Source: Deinococcus cellulosilyticus NBRC 106333 = KACC 11606
GTDB lineage: Bacteria; Deinococcota; Deinococci; Deinococcales; Deinococcaceae
Reading direction: 5' to 3'
Assembly: GCF_007990775.1 (NCBI RefSeq)
Contig: NZ_BJXB01000021.1
Span: 37,701 to 101,700 of the forward strand
DNA length: 64,000 nt
A program made the position numbers and the translations under genes. Positions within the stretch are counted from its first letter, which is position 1, and each line of letters starts with the position of its first letter. The notes beneath the pieces are model-generated. The model did not search any database. It saw nothing but the letters and a program-made list of their open reading frames with translations, and was not told where the DNA came from. Positions 41,166 through 49,029 of this stretch are shown one piece after another.

Positions 41166-41773
41166 CCCGGGTGTATCCCCTGAGGTATTACGGAGATCCC
41201 ATCCTCAGGAAACACTGCACCCCCATTGCTGACCTGCAGCGTGTCCAGACTGTCCCTGGTTTTGGTGCTGTTTCCATCAAAGACCTCGCTGAGAACATGA
41301 TGGAAACCATGTTCGATGCTTACGGGGTGGGGCTTGCTGCGCCCCAGATCGGTTTGCCCATCCGCATGTTTGTGGCTGCCGAATACCACAAAGATGGGCC
41401 CGAAGGGGACATCCCCCTCAGTGCCCAGGTGAAACGCCACATCGTGGCCATCAATCCCACATTGGAAATTCTGGACCCCACCCTGAGGGCTTCACACACC
41501 GATGGGTGCCTGTCCATGCCGGGCATGTGGTCTGACGACGTGCAGCGTCCCACCGCCATCCGTCTGACCTACACCGATCAGGACGGAGAACAAAAAATCG
41601 AGGAAGCAGAAGGGCACTGGGCCCGCGTGTTGCAACACGAATTTGACCACCTGAACGGCAGGCTCTACATTGACCTGCTGCCCCCTTCGTACCTGCAGGA
41701 GCACCGCAAGACCATTGCCCAGTTGCAGAAAAGGGCAAAGGCCTACCTGAAAGCCATCGAGAGCAAACGCTGA
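41162..41773 (+). CDS. def: Peptide deformylase
   Basis: A 203-residue metalloenzyme that removes the formyl group from new proteins. Motif I GVGLAAPQIG, motif II DGCLSMPG (usually EGCLS; the Cys metal ligand is present, Glu is replaced by Asp) and motif III QHEFDHLNG are in order. The loop between motifs I and II is longer than in short bacterial enzymes (AAEYHKDGPEGDIP). It starts with GTG inside the stop of the XRE gene, an uncommon regulatory pairing for a housekeeping gene. Confidence 0.93.
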   Translation: MTRVYPLRYYGDPILRKHCTPIADLQRVQTVPGFGAVSIKDLAENMMETMFDAYGVGLAAPQIGLPIRMFVAAEYHKDGPEGDIPLSAQVKRHIVAINPTLEILDPTLRASHTDGCLSMPGMWSDDVQRPTAIRLTYTDQDGEQKIEEAEGHWARVLQHEFDHLNGRLYIDLLPPSYLQEHRKTIAQLQKRAKAYLKAIESKR

Positions 41774-41841
41774 TCTGGAACTTTGCTGTAAGGCCGATTG
41801 GCGGATGCACCTTTAAAAAGCCTCCGGCACAATGAGACGTG

Positions 41842-42792
41842 ATGTTTACTCCTCCATTTATTGAGAAATTGCAGTTTGCAAAAAAGATTCTCCTGGCAGG
41901 AATGGGAGGCGGATTCGATGTCTTTTGTGCCTTGCCGCTGTACCACGCCCTCAAAGCACAGGGAAAACAGGTGCATCTGGCCAACCTCTCTTTTACGGCC
42001 CTCAGAGCGACCAGAGCCCGCGAAATTGAAGAAGGTCTTTTTGTGGTCAGCCACCGCACACCTGTCACTGTGGGGTATTTTCCAGAAGCTCACCTGAGCC
42101 AGTTTTTGCATGAGCAGGGGCATGACAGCACCATTTACGCTTTTGAAAAGCGCGGTTATCGCCAGTTGCATGCAGGCTATCAACATCTGGCAGACGCCCT
42201 GGAAGTGGACACCATCGTACTTGTAGACGGGGGCACAGACTCTCTGATGCGGGGGGATGAGGACGGTCTGGGCACCCCTGAAGAGGACGCCCTCAGCCTG
42301 GTCGTCGTGCGGGATGTGGAGCATGTGGAGCAGAAACTGCTGGCCTGCATTGGCTTCGGGGTGGACACCTTCCATGGGGTGTGCCATGCCCACTTTCTGG
42401 AAAGTGTGGCTGCCCTCACCCGCAGGGGCCACCACCTGGGGACCTTCAACCTGCTACCAGACACACCCGAAGTCCAGTTCTATCAGCAAGCCCTCGATTT
42501 CACCCACGCATCCATGCCTGACCGGATCAGCATTGTGAATTCCTCTGTTCTGGGCGGCATTCAGGGAGATTTTGGAGACAGGCACTACACTGAGCGCACC
42601 CGGGGCAGTGAACTGATGATCAATCCGCTGATGGGCCTGTACTGGACCTTCGACCTGATGGGTGTCGCAGAGCGCAACCTCTATCTGGATGACCTGCTTC
42701 ACACCGAAAGCATGGGGGATGTCTGGAGGGCCATCGAGCGCTTCAGGAACCGTCTTGCAGAAATTCGGCCCTGGAAAGACCTGCCTTTCTGA
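41842..42792 (+). CDS. DUF1152-family protein
   Basis: A 316-residue protein matching DUF1152 as I recall it: ILLAGMGGGFDVFCALPLYHALKAQ at the N-terminus (Gly-rich nucleotide-type loop), VDTIVLVDGGTDSLMRGDEDGLGTP with the conserved acidic cluster, and NPLMGLYWTFDLMGVAERNLY near the end. Function unknown. A GTG directly before this ATG is also in frame. Its stop shares a base with the next start (TGATG). Confidence 0.82.
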   Translation: MFTPPFIEKLQFAKKILLAGMGGGFDVFCALPLYHALKAQGKQVHLANLSFTALRATRAREIEEGLFVVSHRTPVTVGYFPEAHLSQFLHEQGHDSTIYAFEKRGYRQLHAGYQHLADALEVDTIVLVDGGTDSLMRGDEDGLGTPEEDALSLVVVRDVEHVEQKLLACIGFGVDTFHGVCHAHFLESVAALTRRGHHLGTFNLLPDTPEVQFYQQALDFTHASMPDRISIVNSSVLGGIQGDFGDRHYTERTRGSELMINPLMGLYWTFDLMGVAERNLYLDDLLHTESMGDVWRAIERFRNRLAEIRPWKDLPF

Positions 42793-43667
42793 TGGGCCCG
42801 AGTTCCTTTCAGGACGATGAAGTTTCCCTGCTGCGCTTTCTGACCGACCTGCAGCAGACAGCCCACGGCCCTGTTCCCCACCCTGGAGATCTGGTGTGGT
42901 GGATGTACCAGAGCCCTCTTTTCAAACCAGAAACATCCATTCAGTTGATCAGGAACAACCAGCAGGACATTCAGGCTGTGGTGTTCTCTGATCCTCCAGA
43001 GTGGGCCTCTCTCACCGTGCATCCTGACCTGCAAAACCCGACAGCAGCGATTGAGGCTGCTGAAGATCATGCCAGACAGCATGGACGTCAAGAACTGACC
43101 CTTCGCACAGGTTCCGGCCAGCCTGATTTTGAAGAGCTGCTGCTCAAACGGGGGTATGTGCCTTCACCTCACAAAAGTGCTCTGATGGAGTTTGTTCCTT
43201 TACCGCAGGTGCCTGCTCCTGTGCTTCCAGAGGGTTACTGCCTTTCCAACATGCAGGGGCTTCAGGATCTTCCAGCAAGGGTGAAAGTCCATCAGGAGGT
43301 GTGGAATTCCAGACGCTTTACCCTGCAAGCATTGAAAAACATCCAGAGCCACCCCCTGTACGACGCCGGGCTGGATCAGGTGGTGGTGGCTCCAGACGGC
43401 AGCCTCGCAGCTTATGCCCTGATCTGGATGGAAAGCGTTCATGGCACAGCCACTTTTGAACCTGTCGGGGTGCATCCCCTTCACCAGCGAAAAGGACTGG
43501 GGAAGGCGGTGATGCTGTCTGGGCTCAGGGCTTTGCAGGACAGGAGTGCCACCCGCATCACGGTTTCCACCCGTGAAAGCAACACCCCAGCCGTACAGCT
43601 TTATGAATCACTGGGTTTCAAAACCACAGGGCATTTCCTCAATTACGGGCGAAGATTTACGGATTAA
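42792..43667 (+). CDS. GNAT acetyltransferase with a divergent first domain
   Basis: A 291-residue protein. The C-terminal half is a complete GNAT domain: YALIWMESVHGTATFEPVGVHP then the acetyl-CoA loop HQRKGLGKAVM and STRESNTPAVQLYESLGF. The N-terminal half looks like a degenerate second GNAT domain without a clear acetyl-CoA loop (HARQHGRQELTLRTGSGQPDFEELLLKRGY has the late-domain pattern). Coupled to the DUF1152 gene by a TGATG overlap and followed by a NUDIX gene. Confidence 0.85.
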   Translation: MGPSSFQDDEVSLLRFLTDLQQTAHGPVPHPGDLVWWMYQSPLFKPETSIQLIRNNQQDIQAVVFSDPPEWASLTVHPDLQNPTAAIEAAEDHARQHGRQELTLRTGSGQPDFEELLLKRGYVPSPHKSALMEFVPLPQVPAPVLPEGYCLSNMQGLQDLPARVKVHQEVWNSRRFTLQALKNIQSHPLYDAGLDQVVVAPDGSLAAYALIWMESVHGTATFEPVGVHPLHQRKGLGKAVMLSGLRALQDRSATRITVSTRESNTPAVQLYESLGFKTTGHFLNYGRRFTD

Positions 43668-43706
43668 GCTGTCAGGCGCATGGCGAGAAGCCTTTCAGCA
43701 GGCAAA

Positions 43707-44162
43707 ATGAAACCCATGCGAAACATTGTCCTGGGCATTGTAGAACACCATGGAAAAATACTTGTCTACCAGAGCACCAGTCCCGACACGGGTGTTTCAT
43801 TCTGCCGTCCGCTGGGTGGGGGCATTGAACATGGAGAATACGCTGATCAGGCCCTCAAGCGTGAGTTTCTGGAGGAACTGGGCACCGAAATTGAAGTGCT
43901 GGAGAACCTCGGTGTGATCGAGGAGGTTTTCCTGTGGAATGGAGAACTGGCCCACCAGGTCTTTTTCCTGTACAGAATTCGACTGCTGGACCCCCAATTT
44001 TACAGTGACAACCATTTTCCAGTGCTGGACGATTCCATCACAGCCCTGTGGAAGCCCCTGAAGGACTTCCACAGGGGTGAAAGGCTGGTTCCGACTGGTC
44101 TGCTTGAGCGGATCAGCGCTTGCGGGGAAGCTGAACCTGTCCTTTCACCTGATCAAAGTTGA
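43707..44162 (+). CDS. NUDIX hydrolase
   Basis: A 151-residue hydrolase with an intact Nudix box GGIEHGEYADQALKREFLEELG, which binds the metal that cleaves nucleoside diphosphate-linked substrates. AGCAGG about 5 bases before this ATG supports the start; an ATG 27 bases upstream is also in frame with a weaker site. It follows the GNAT gene on the same strand and its last 50 bases overlap the 3' end of the convergent DUF4097 gene. Confidence 0.88.
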   Translation: MKPMRNIVLGIVEHHGKILVYQSTSPDTGVSFCRPLGGGIEHGEYADQALKREFLEELGTEIEVLENLGVIEEVFLWNGELAHQVFFLYRIRLLDPQFYSDNHFPVLDDSITALWKPLKDFHRGERLVPTGLLERISACGEAEPVLSPDQS

Positions 44163-44937
44163 TGTCACCAGAGCCGTCCTGACCCACAGTGAAGTTGCCT
44201 GAGATGTCATGGGCACCGATGTCCCCCGAATCGTCTTCACGGATCAGGACATTCCCCTGGATGTGCTCAATCTGGATCTCTCCCGAGTCATCGCTGGTGA
44301 TGGTGGTGCTTCCTGCATTGCGGATGATGATGTCTCCACTGCCATCCCGCCCAATGGTGACGGGACCTGAAACCTGCTCAATGAGAATGTCTCCGGAATC
44401 ATCACGGTCAATTTTCACTTCTTTTTTGACGTTGCGGATGGCCATGTCACCAGAACCGTCTTCTTCAATGCGCACTGTGCCTGCGATGTCGGAAAGGTCC
44501 ATGTCTCCAGAGTCATCCTGAATCTTCAGGTTGCTCACCTTCTGTACGAAGATGTCTCCACTGTCGTCCCGGATGCTGACCTTCATGCTGGAAGGCACAT
44601 CGATGTTCAGGTGCAGGGCCGCCTGCTGGAACAGGGAAACCCTGGGCACCTGGGCGTCGATGTACAGCACGTTTCCAAGCACGCGGGTGGTGAACTTGAT
44701 CTGGTTGAGCAGGGCCTTGTTGTTGGTGCAGGCCAGTCCCTGAATGGCAATGCTTCTGGTGGTGCCCCCATTGACGCGAAGGTCGCCAGATTTGGAATCA
44801 ATGCGAACTTCGGTGATGTTTTTGCTCTGAAGTTCACGGTTCAGGTCTTTTTGCAGGCTGCCCGCAAAACCACAATTCTGGGCGGCGGCGTAGGATGTCA
44901 GGAACAGGGTGGGGACCAGCAGGAGTAAAGGACGCAT
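44113..44937 (-). CDS. Exported DUF4097-like beta-helix protein with DSGD repeats
   Basis: A 274-residue protein with a signal peptide (MRPLLLLVPTLFLTSYAAAQ). The body consists of about eight turns, each bearing the motif D(D/G)SG(D/E)(I/M) every 17-19 residues, as expected for a right-handed or head-to-tail beta-helix of the DUF4097 adhesin-like group. The acidic motifs lie in register and could line one face and bind calcium. DDSG and DGSG versions are mixed along the array. GAGG precedes the ATG by 9 bases. Convergent overlap with the NUDIX gene. Confidence 0.82.
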   Translation of the reverse strand: MRPLLLLVPTLFLTSYAAAQNCGFAGSLQKDLNRELQSKNITEVRIDSKSGDLRVNGGTTRSIAIQGLACTNNKALLNQIKFTTRVLGNVLYIDAQVPRVSLFQQAALHLNIDVPSSMKVSIRDDSGDIFVQKVSNLKIQDDSGDMDLSDIAGTVRIEEDGSGDMAIRNVKKEVKIDRDDSGDILIEQVSGPVTIGRDGSGDIIIRNAGSTTITSDDSGEIQIEHIQGNVLIREDDSGDIGAHDISGNFTVGQDGSGDINFDQVKGQVQLPRKR

Positions 44938-45040
44938 CTTGAATAACCTCGATCAAGAGTGTATTCAGATTCCGTCCGAAAGAAGTCCTTCTTCAGGATG
45001 AAAAAGGATTAAGCCATAAGGCCTAGATGCTCCACATCAA

Positions 45041-45073
45041 AACAGCACCTCAGGCTGTGGGCCCGGGTGCTGA
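45041..45073 (-). terminator. Probable terminator of the 108-residue protein gene
   Basis: CAGCACC/GGTGCTG arms enclosing a GC-rich loop, followed on the minus strand by TTTTGATG. Confidence 0.55.
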
Positions 45074-45103
45074 AAAAGTAAGGTCCGTTGAGCTTGCCGG
45101 GGT

Positions 45104-45430
45104 TTACTCGGCAACCACCCAGAACTGTTTTTCTTCCTTGACTTCATCCATGATCTGGCGCAGTTCATCCTGGCTGACCTGGCTTCCCTGCTGGCCCACG
45201 TCCTGGCCCTGGTCCTGCTTGAATCTGTCTTCTCCGCCCTGGTCGCCCCTGAAGTAGCAGGCGAATTTCACAGAGTTGGCAGAGAGACCTTTTTTCTCTT
45301 CAATCTTGCGGGCCACAAGTTCCTGGAACTTCTCCTGGGTGGCCTGGATGTCGATGTTGAAGCGGTTGTCCTGGGTGAAGATGTTCTGTTCATCGAGGTA
45401 TTTCAGTGTGAGTTGATTGACAGCGGTCAT
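45104..45430 (-). CDS. Uncharacterised Gln/Asp-rich cytoplasmic protein
   Basis: A 108-residue soluble protein. The N-terminal half is helical (IDIQATQEKFQELVARKIEEKKG), the middle is a polar QDQGQDVGQQGSQ linker, and a final helix (DELRQIMDEVKEEKQFW) follows. AGGAGG lies 8-9 bases before the ATG. No membrane segment, no recognised domain. Its promoter region faces that of the MarR gene (187 bases apart). Confidence 0.65.
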   Translation of the reverse strand: MTAVNQLTLKYLDEQNIFTQDNRFNIDIQATQEKFQELVARKIEEKKGLSANSVKFACYFRGDQGGEDRFKQDQGQDVGQQGSQVSQDELRQIMDEVKEEKQFWVVAE

Positions 45431-45550
45431 GGTGTCGTCCTCCTGTGTCCGGGTGCAGCATCTCTGTGCAAGACCCGGCGGAAATGTCCTTTCCAGTGTG
45501 GATGAAGCCTGTTGTGGTGTAAGTCAAGGATCACACAAAAACCATCTGTA

Positions 45551-45579
45551 TTGACAATATTCGTTTTAACGAATATCCT
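45551..45579 (+). promoter_or_regulatory. marR-type promoter with operator in the spacer
   Basis: TTGACA (45551-45556), 17 bases, TATCCT (45574-45579). The spacer is filled by the palindrome ATATTCGTT-TT-AACGAATAT (45557-45576), whose core ATTCGTT-N2-AACGAAT recurs at 46096-46111. A bound repressor would cover both promoter boxes. Confidence 0.78.
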
Positions 45580-45617
45580 GATTCCCAGGAGCAGTCCCTG
45601 CTTCTGGAGAAACGACC

Positions 45618-46064
45618 ATGCCTGAAACAGCAAAAACCTCTCTTGAGCATCAGACCTATCTGGCACTGGTCCGCACCCTGCAACACCTGCACCAGCAAAC
45701 CGCCCTGCTCTTCAAAGAAAAGGGCCTCAGTGGTCCACAGTTCAATGTGCTGCGCATCCTGCGGGGTGCAGGCCCTGATGGGGCCACCTGTGGTGAAATC
45801 ATCCAGCAACTGCTGGACACCAGCAAGGACCCGGATGTCACCCGTCTGCTGGACAATCTGGAAAAGCAGGGCCTGATCCACAGGTCCCGCAGCCAGCAGG
45901 ACCGCCGGGTGGTGCTCTCCAGCATCACCAAAAAAGGGCTCGACCTTCTGGCACAACTCGATCAGCCTCTGCTGGACCTGCACCAGCAACAGTTCCAGCA
46001 TCTGGGGCAGGATAAATTGCAACAGCTTTATGACTTGCTGCAGGAGTTGCACCCAGGCCAGTGA
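45618..46064 (+). CDS. MarR-family transcriptional regulator
   Basis: A 148-residue winged-helix regulator: GLSGPQFNVLRILRG, the recognition region IIQQLLDTSKDPDVTRLLDNLEKQGLI, and the wing RSQQDRRVVLSSITKKGLDLL. The start is supported by GGAGA upstream. Its own promoter has a perfect palindrome in the spacer, and the same core lies in front of the next gene (doxX-like), so it most likely represses both. MarR proteins of this type often respond to phenolics or oxidants. Confidence 0.9.
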   Translation: MPETAKTSLEHQTYLALVRTLQHLHQQTALLFKEKGLSGPQFNVLRILRGAGPDGATCGEIIQQLLDTSKDPDVTRLLDNLEKQGLIHRSRSQQDRRVVLSSITKKGLDLLAQLDQPLLDLHQQQFQHLGQDKLQQLYDLLQELHPGQ

Positions 46065-46095
46065 CTTTTCCCACCCCATTCAACCCACAGCAAAT

Positions 46096-46111
46096 ATTCG
46101 TTAAAACGAAT
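46096..46111 (+). promoter_or_regulatory. Second MarR operator, upstream of the DoxX gene
   Basis: ATTCGTT-AA-AACGAAT, 7-base arms identical to those of the operator at 45557-45576, ending 25 bases before the DoxX ATG. Confidence 0.75.
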
Positions 46112-46136
46112 TTCCTCTCAACAAAGGAGACAGCAC

Positions 46137-46565
46137 ATGAACGAGCAAAACCTCCAGCGGTTTCAACTGGCCCTCACCGTCCTGCGTGTCCTGATCGGCA
46201 TCATCTTCATGGCCCACGGGTACCAGAAGTTCTTCGAGTACACCATCCCCGGAACCACCGGTGCTTTTGGGCAGATGGGTGTGCCTCTGGCAGGTGTGAT
46301 CGCACCTGTGGTGGCCACCCTTGAACTGGTGGGGGGACTGGCCCTGGTGACCGGATTCCTGACCCGCATCACCGCTGGTCTGCTGGCCCTCAACATGCTG
46401 GGTGCCATGGTGCTGGTGCACCTCAAAGGTGGGTTCTTTGCCCCCAACGGCATTGAACTGCCCCTCTCTCTGATGGCTTCCACCGTTGCCCTTGCTCTGG
46501 GTGGTGCAGGTGCTTTTGCACTCGATGGCCTGCGGAAACGCGAGCAACAGGTGGTTCGGGCTTAA
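46137..46565 (+). CDS. DoxX-family membrane protein
   Basis: A 142-residue protein with four membrane helices: LRVLIGIIFMAHGYQKF, the central GVIAPVVATLELVGGLALVTGF, TAGLLALNMLGAMVLVHL and a final hydrophobic segment. This is the DoxX/DoxD family, linked to quinone or thiosulfate redox and to oxidative stress. AAAGGAGA precedes the ATG by 7 bases. The operator just upstream matches that of the adjacent marR gene. A terminator follows. Confidence 0.9.
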   Translation: MNEQNLQRFQLALTVLRVLIGIIFMAHGYQKFFEYTIPGTTGAFGQMGVPLAGVIAPVVATLELVGGLALVTGFLTRITAGLLALNMLGAMVLVHLKGGFFAPNGIELPLSLMASTVALALGGAGAFALDGLRKREQQVVRA

Positions 46566-46584
46566 AACCACCTGGCCCCTTCAG

Positions 46585-46612
46585 TCCCTCTGCCTCAGGC
46601 AGGGGGATTTTG
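46585..46612 (+). terminator. Terminator after the DoxX gene
   Basis: TCCCTCTGCC/GGCAGGGGGA hairpin with a 3-base loop (one mismatch-like G-T pair), then TTTTGC. Confidence 0.8.
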
Positions 46613-46664
46613 CTTTGCAGGTCTGTGGCAAGGAACCTTACCGTACAGGAGAAATGGTCACAGC

Positions 46665-46709
46665 TTGACAAAACTAATACTCATAGTTTATAAACTAATT
46701 ATGTTAGTT
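46665..46709 (+). promoter_or_regulatory. Promoter with TetR-type palindromes
   Basis: TTGACA (46665-46670) with TTATAA 17 bases later (46688-46693). A perfect 14-base palindrome TAGTTTATAAACTA (46684-46697) covers the -10 box, and a second inverted repeat AACTAA-N5-TTAGTT (46693-46709) overlaps it. Likely operators for the TetR protein encoded in the same operon. Confidence 0.7.
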
Positions 46710-46739
46710 AATACACTCACTGCCCCCCTGGAGGCACCC

Positions 46740-47543
46740 ATGAACACCCAATTCCTGAAAACAGACGAAGGCACCCTGGCTTTCGATGACACCGGAGGCC
46801 ACGGCAAAGTGGTGCTCTGCATCCCTGGCATGGGAGACCTGCGCAGACAGTACCGTTACCTTGCCGCAGATCTGGTCCGTGCTGGACACCGGGTCATCAC
46901 CCTGGACATTCGAGGACACGGTGAAAGCAGCACAGGATGGTCCGAATACACTGCAGAAGCCGTCACCCGTGATGTTTTTGCACTGCTCGACCACCTGAAG
47001 ATCGAGCAGGCCAGCATTCTGGGCAATTCCTTTGCTGCACGCTCTGCCATTTACGCGGCATCCCAGCAACCTGAACGCATCCAGAGCATCGTTCTGCTGT
47101 GCCCGGTGGTGCGCAACCTGCCCATGCCCTGGTACATGGACCTGATCATCAAAGTGGCCTTCGCCGGACCCTGGAACACCTCCTTCTGGATGATGTACTG
47201 GAACAGCCTTTTTACGTCCAGAAAACCCGCAGACCATCAGGCCTACATGGCAAACCTGCGCAGAAACATTGCACAGAAAGGCCAGATGGACGCCCTGAAA
47301 GCCTACATGCAGCCCTCAAAGACAGATGCAGAAGCCCTGCTGGGCACCCTGAAAACCCCTGCCCTGGTGGTGATGGGCACAAAAGACCCTGACTTCAAAG
47401 ACGCAACCCAGGAAGCAAAGACCATCGCAGAGAAACTTCACGCAGACCTGATGCTGGTTGACGGTGCAGGACACTACCCCCACACCGAACGCCCGGAAGA
47501 GGTGTCTCCCAGAATTCTGGACTTCCTGAAGCAGGTGAAGTGA
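46740..47543 (+). CDS. Alpha/beta hydrolase
   Basis: A 267-residue alpha/beta-hydrolase. The oxyanion region is CIPGMGDLRRQYR, the nucleophile elbow reads ILGNSFAAR (G-N-S-F-A), the acid is in VMGTKDPDF and the catalytic histidine in GAGHYPHTERPEEV. GGAGG precedes the ATG by 6 bases; in-frame codons upstream lie within the promoter. First gene of a hydrolase-TetR-YrdB operon. The substrate is unknown; such enzymes under TetR control often degrade an inducing ester or lactone. Confidence 0.9.
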   Translation: MNTQFLKTDEGTLAFDDTGGHGKVVLCIPGMGDLRRQYRYLAADLVRAGHRVITLDIRGHGESSTGWSEYTAEAVTRDVFALLDHLKIEQASILGNSFAARSAIYAASQQPERIQSIVLLCPVVRNLPMPWYMDLIIKVAFAGPWNTSFWMMYWNSLFTSRKPADHQAYMANLRRNIAQKGQMDALKAYMQPSKTDAEALLGTLKTPALVVMGTKDPDFKDATQEAKTIAEKLHADLMLVDGAGHYPHTERPEEVSPRILDFLKQVK

Positions 47544-48109
47544 TGCCCCGCAAAGGACTGGATCGGGAACAGGTGCTGGACGCTGCAGAGCAGATTGCCA
47601 ATCAGGAAGGCCTGCAGGCTTTGACCATTGCCCGCCTCGCAGCAGCCCTGAACATCAAACCCCCCTCTCTGTACAACCACATCGAAAGCCTGGATCAACT
47701 GATTGATGGCCTGACCGTGCGGGGCATGCGCATGATGATCGACCTGACCCGCGACGCTGCGGCAGGAAAATCCTGCAAAGACGCCCTGTGCGCAGTGGCC
47801 CACGTTCACAGAAATGCCGCCAGAACCCGTCCAGGCCTGTACACAGCCACCCAGGTCAGTGTGCAGAAATTCGGGCCAGAAGCCCAGGAACTGGCAGGCG
47901 TCTACCTGCAGGTGATCCTGTCGGTGCTGCAGGGCTACCACCTTGAAGAAGAACAGGCCTTGCATGCCGTGCGCATCCTCCGTGCCCTCCTCAAAGGCTT
48001 CATTGACCTGGAACTCGGAGGAGGATTCGGCATGCCCCTAAAAATCGATGAAACGTTTCAGGTGATGCTCGACACCTTCGATGCTGGCCTGAGACGCACA
48101 GGAGGCTGA
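47543..48109 (+). CDS. TetR-family regulator
   Basis: A 188-residue regulator with N-terminal helix-turn-helix LTIARLAAALNIKPPSLYNHI and a C-terminal ligand domain of the WHG/TetR_C_33 type (LLKGFIDLELGGGFGMPLKIDETF). The ATG shares its A with the hydrolase stop (TGATG), and AGGTGA lies before it. Probably represses the operon through the palindromes at 46684-46709. Confidence 0.9.
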   Translation: MPRKGLDREQVLDAAEQIANQEGLQALTIARLAAALNIKPPSLYNHIESLDQLIDGLTVRGMRMMIDLTRDAAAGKSCKDALCAVAHVHRNAARTRPGLYTATQVSVQKFGPEAQELAGVYLQVILSVLQGYHLEEEQALHAVRILRALLKGFIDLELGGGFGMPLKIDETFQVMLDTFDAGLRRTGG

Positions 48110-48115
48110 TCACAC

Positions 48116-48451
48116 ATGGACTTCAAAGTGCTGAACCTCGCTTTAAGCTTCCTGATCGAACTGGTGATGCTGTGGGCGATGGGCCTCTGGGGATTTCAGA
48201 TGGGCAGCACTCCCCTGCTGAAATGGCTGCTGGGCATCGGGTTGCCTTTGCTGGTCGCAGTGTTCTGGGGCATGTTCATGGCCCCAAAAGCCCTTTATCC
48301 TCTCCCAGATGGCATGCACCTGTTCATGCAGGTTGTGCTGTTTGGACTTGCCGCCCTGGCCCTGATCTTTTCAGGGAAAGTGCAACTGGGAACCGGGTTT
48401 GCAGTGGTGGTGGCGGTCAATCTGGCTCTTGCAGCCCTCTGGAAGCAGTGA
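48116..48451 (+). CDS. YrdB/DUF2568-family membrane protein
   Basis: A 111-residue protein with about four membrane helices (LALSFLIELVMLWAMGLWGF, LLGIGLPLLVAVFWGMF, LFMQVVLFGLAALALIF, FAVVVAVNLALAALW). The MFMAPKALYPLP motif between helices two and three fits the YrdB/DUF2568 family. Role unknown. AGGAGG lies 9 bases before the ATG. Last gene of the TetR operon; the next gene converges 3 bases later. Confidence 0.8.
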   Translation: MDFKVLNLALSFLIELVMLWAMGLWGFQMGSTPLLKWLLGIGLPLLVAVFWGMFMAPKALYPLPDGMHLFMQVVLFGLAALALIFSGKVQLGTGFAVVVAVNLALAALWKQ

Positions 48452-48454
48452 AAA

Positions 48455-48787
48455 CTACCTCCAGGCCACAATGTTTTCTTCTGGGAACTCAGGAGCCATG
48501 ATGCCCCAGGAGTCCTCACCATCCACCAGACGCCACTGGTCCGATTCGATCAGGTCAGAGAAGTCCTGAAAGAGCTTTTCCTCAATTTCATGAAGTCGCT
48601 CAAATTCCTCTGCCTCAATCAGCGGGTATTTCTGGGCCGTCATGCGCCTGTAGGCCTCAATCTGCCGGGTCAGGTCGGACGCCTCCGGGTCAAAGACCTG
48701 CTCAAACTTGCCCCAGTTCCAGGGAAAATCTCCGCCTGTGCGGGTGATGGTGCCGATTTCGAGGTCTCCGTAAAACAGACGGTACAT
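48455..48787 (-). CDS. Small acidic protein of unknown function
   Basis: A 110-residue acidic protein (YRLFYGDLEIGTITRTGGDFPWNWGKFE, then an alpha-helical EAEEFERLHEIEEKLFQDF). The first part has the look of a small beta-rich recognition domain. TAGAAT sits 6 bases before the ATG with no ribosome site, so it is probably leaderless. Similar short proteins are annotated as hypothetical in many genomes. Confidence 0.68.
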   Translation of the reverse strand: MYRLFYGDLEIGTITRTGGDFPWNWGKFEQVFDPEASDLTRQIEAYRRMTAQKYPLIEAEEFERLHEIEEKLFQDFSDLIESDQWRLVDGEDSWGIMAPEFPEENIVAWR

Positions 48788-48846
48788 GCAGGCATTCTAA
48801 AACGTTTCCCAGACGGATGCGGAAACTGGAACACCAGAGAAGCAAA

Positions 48847-48968
48847 CAGTTTACAGTAGACAGTTCAAGGCAAACCGGAAAAGCTTTTGCCTTCAGGCCC
48901 TTTCAGGCAAGTCAGGACAGGCCTGTCCTGCACCTTCTCGCTGTCAACTGTGAACTGTATGCTGTGAA
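48847..48968. repeat. Inverted heptamer-repeat element (CAGTTTA / CTGTGAA)
   Basis: Left: CAGTTTA, CAGTAGA, CAGTTCA (48847-48867). Right: CTGTCAA, CTGTGAA, CTGTATG, CTGTGAA (48941-48968). Between them is a perfect GGACAGGCCTGTCC palindrome. Confidence 0.65.
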
Positions 48969-48978
48969 CTTCGGAAAA

Positions 48979-49007
48979 CAAAAATCCTCCCCAGGTCAGG
49001 GGAGGAT
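48979..49007 (-). terminator. Terminator of the transketolase gene
   Basis: ATCCTCCCC/GGGGAGGAT hairpin with a 6-base loop, then TTTTG on the minus strand. Confidence 0.88.
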
Positions 49008-49029
49008 AGCGCAGCAAGGAGGGGCGGGG

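Noticed and set aside
40944..41773. Toxin-antitoxin pair
   Set aside because: The XRE protein resembles an antitoxin, but the coupled partner is a complete peptide deformylase and no toxin-like gene is adjacent.
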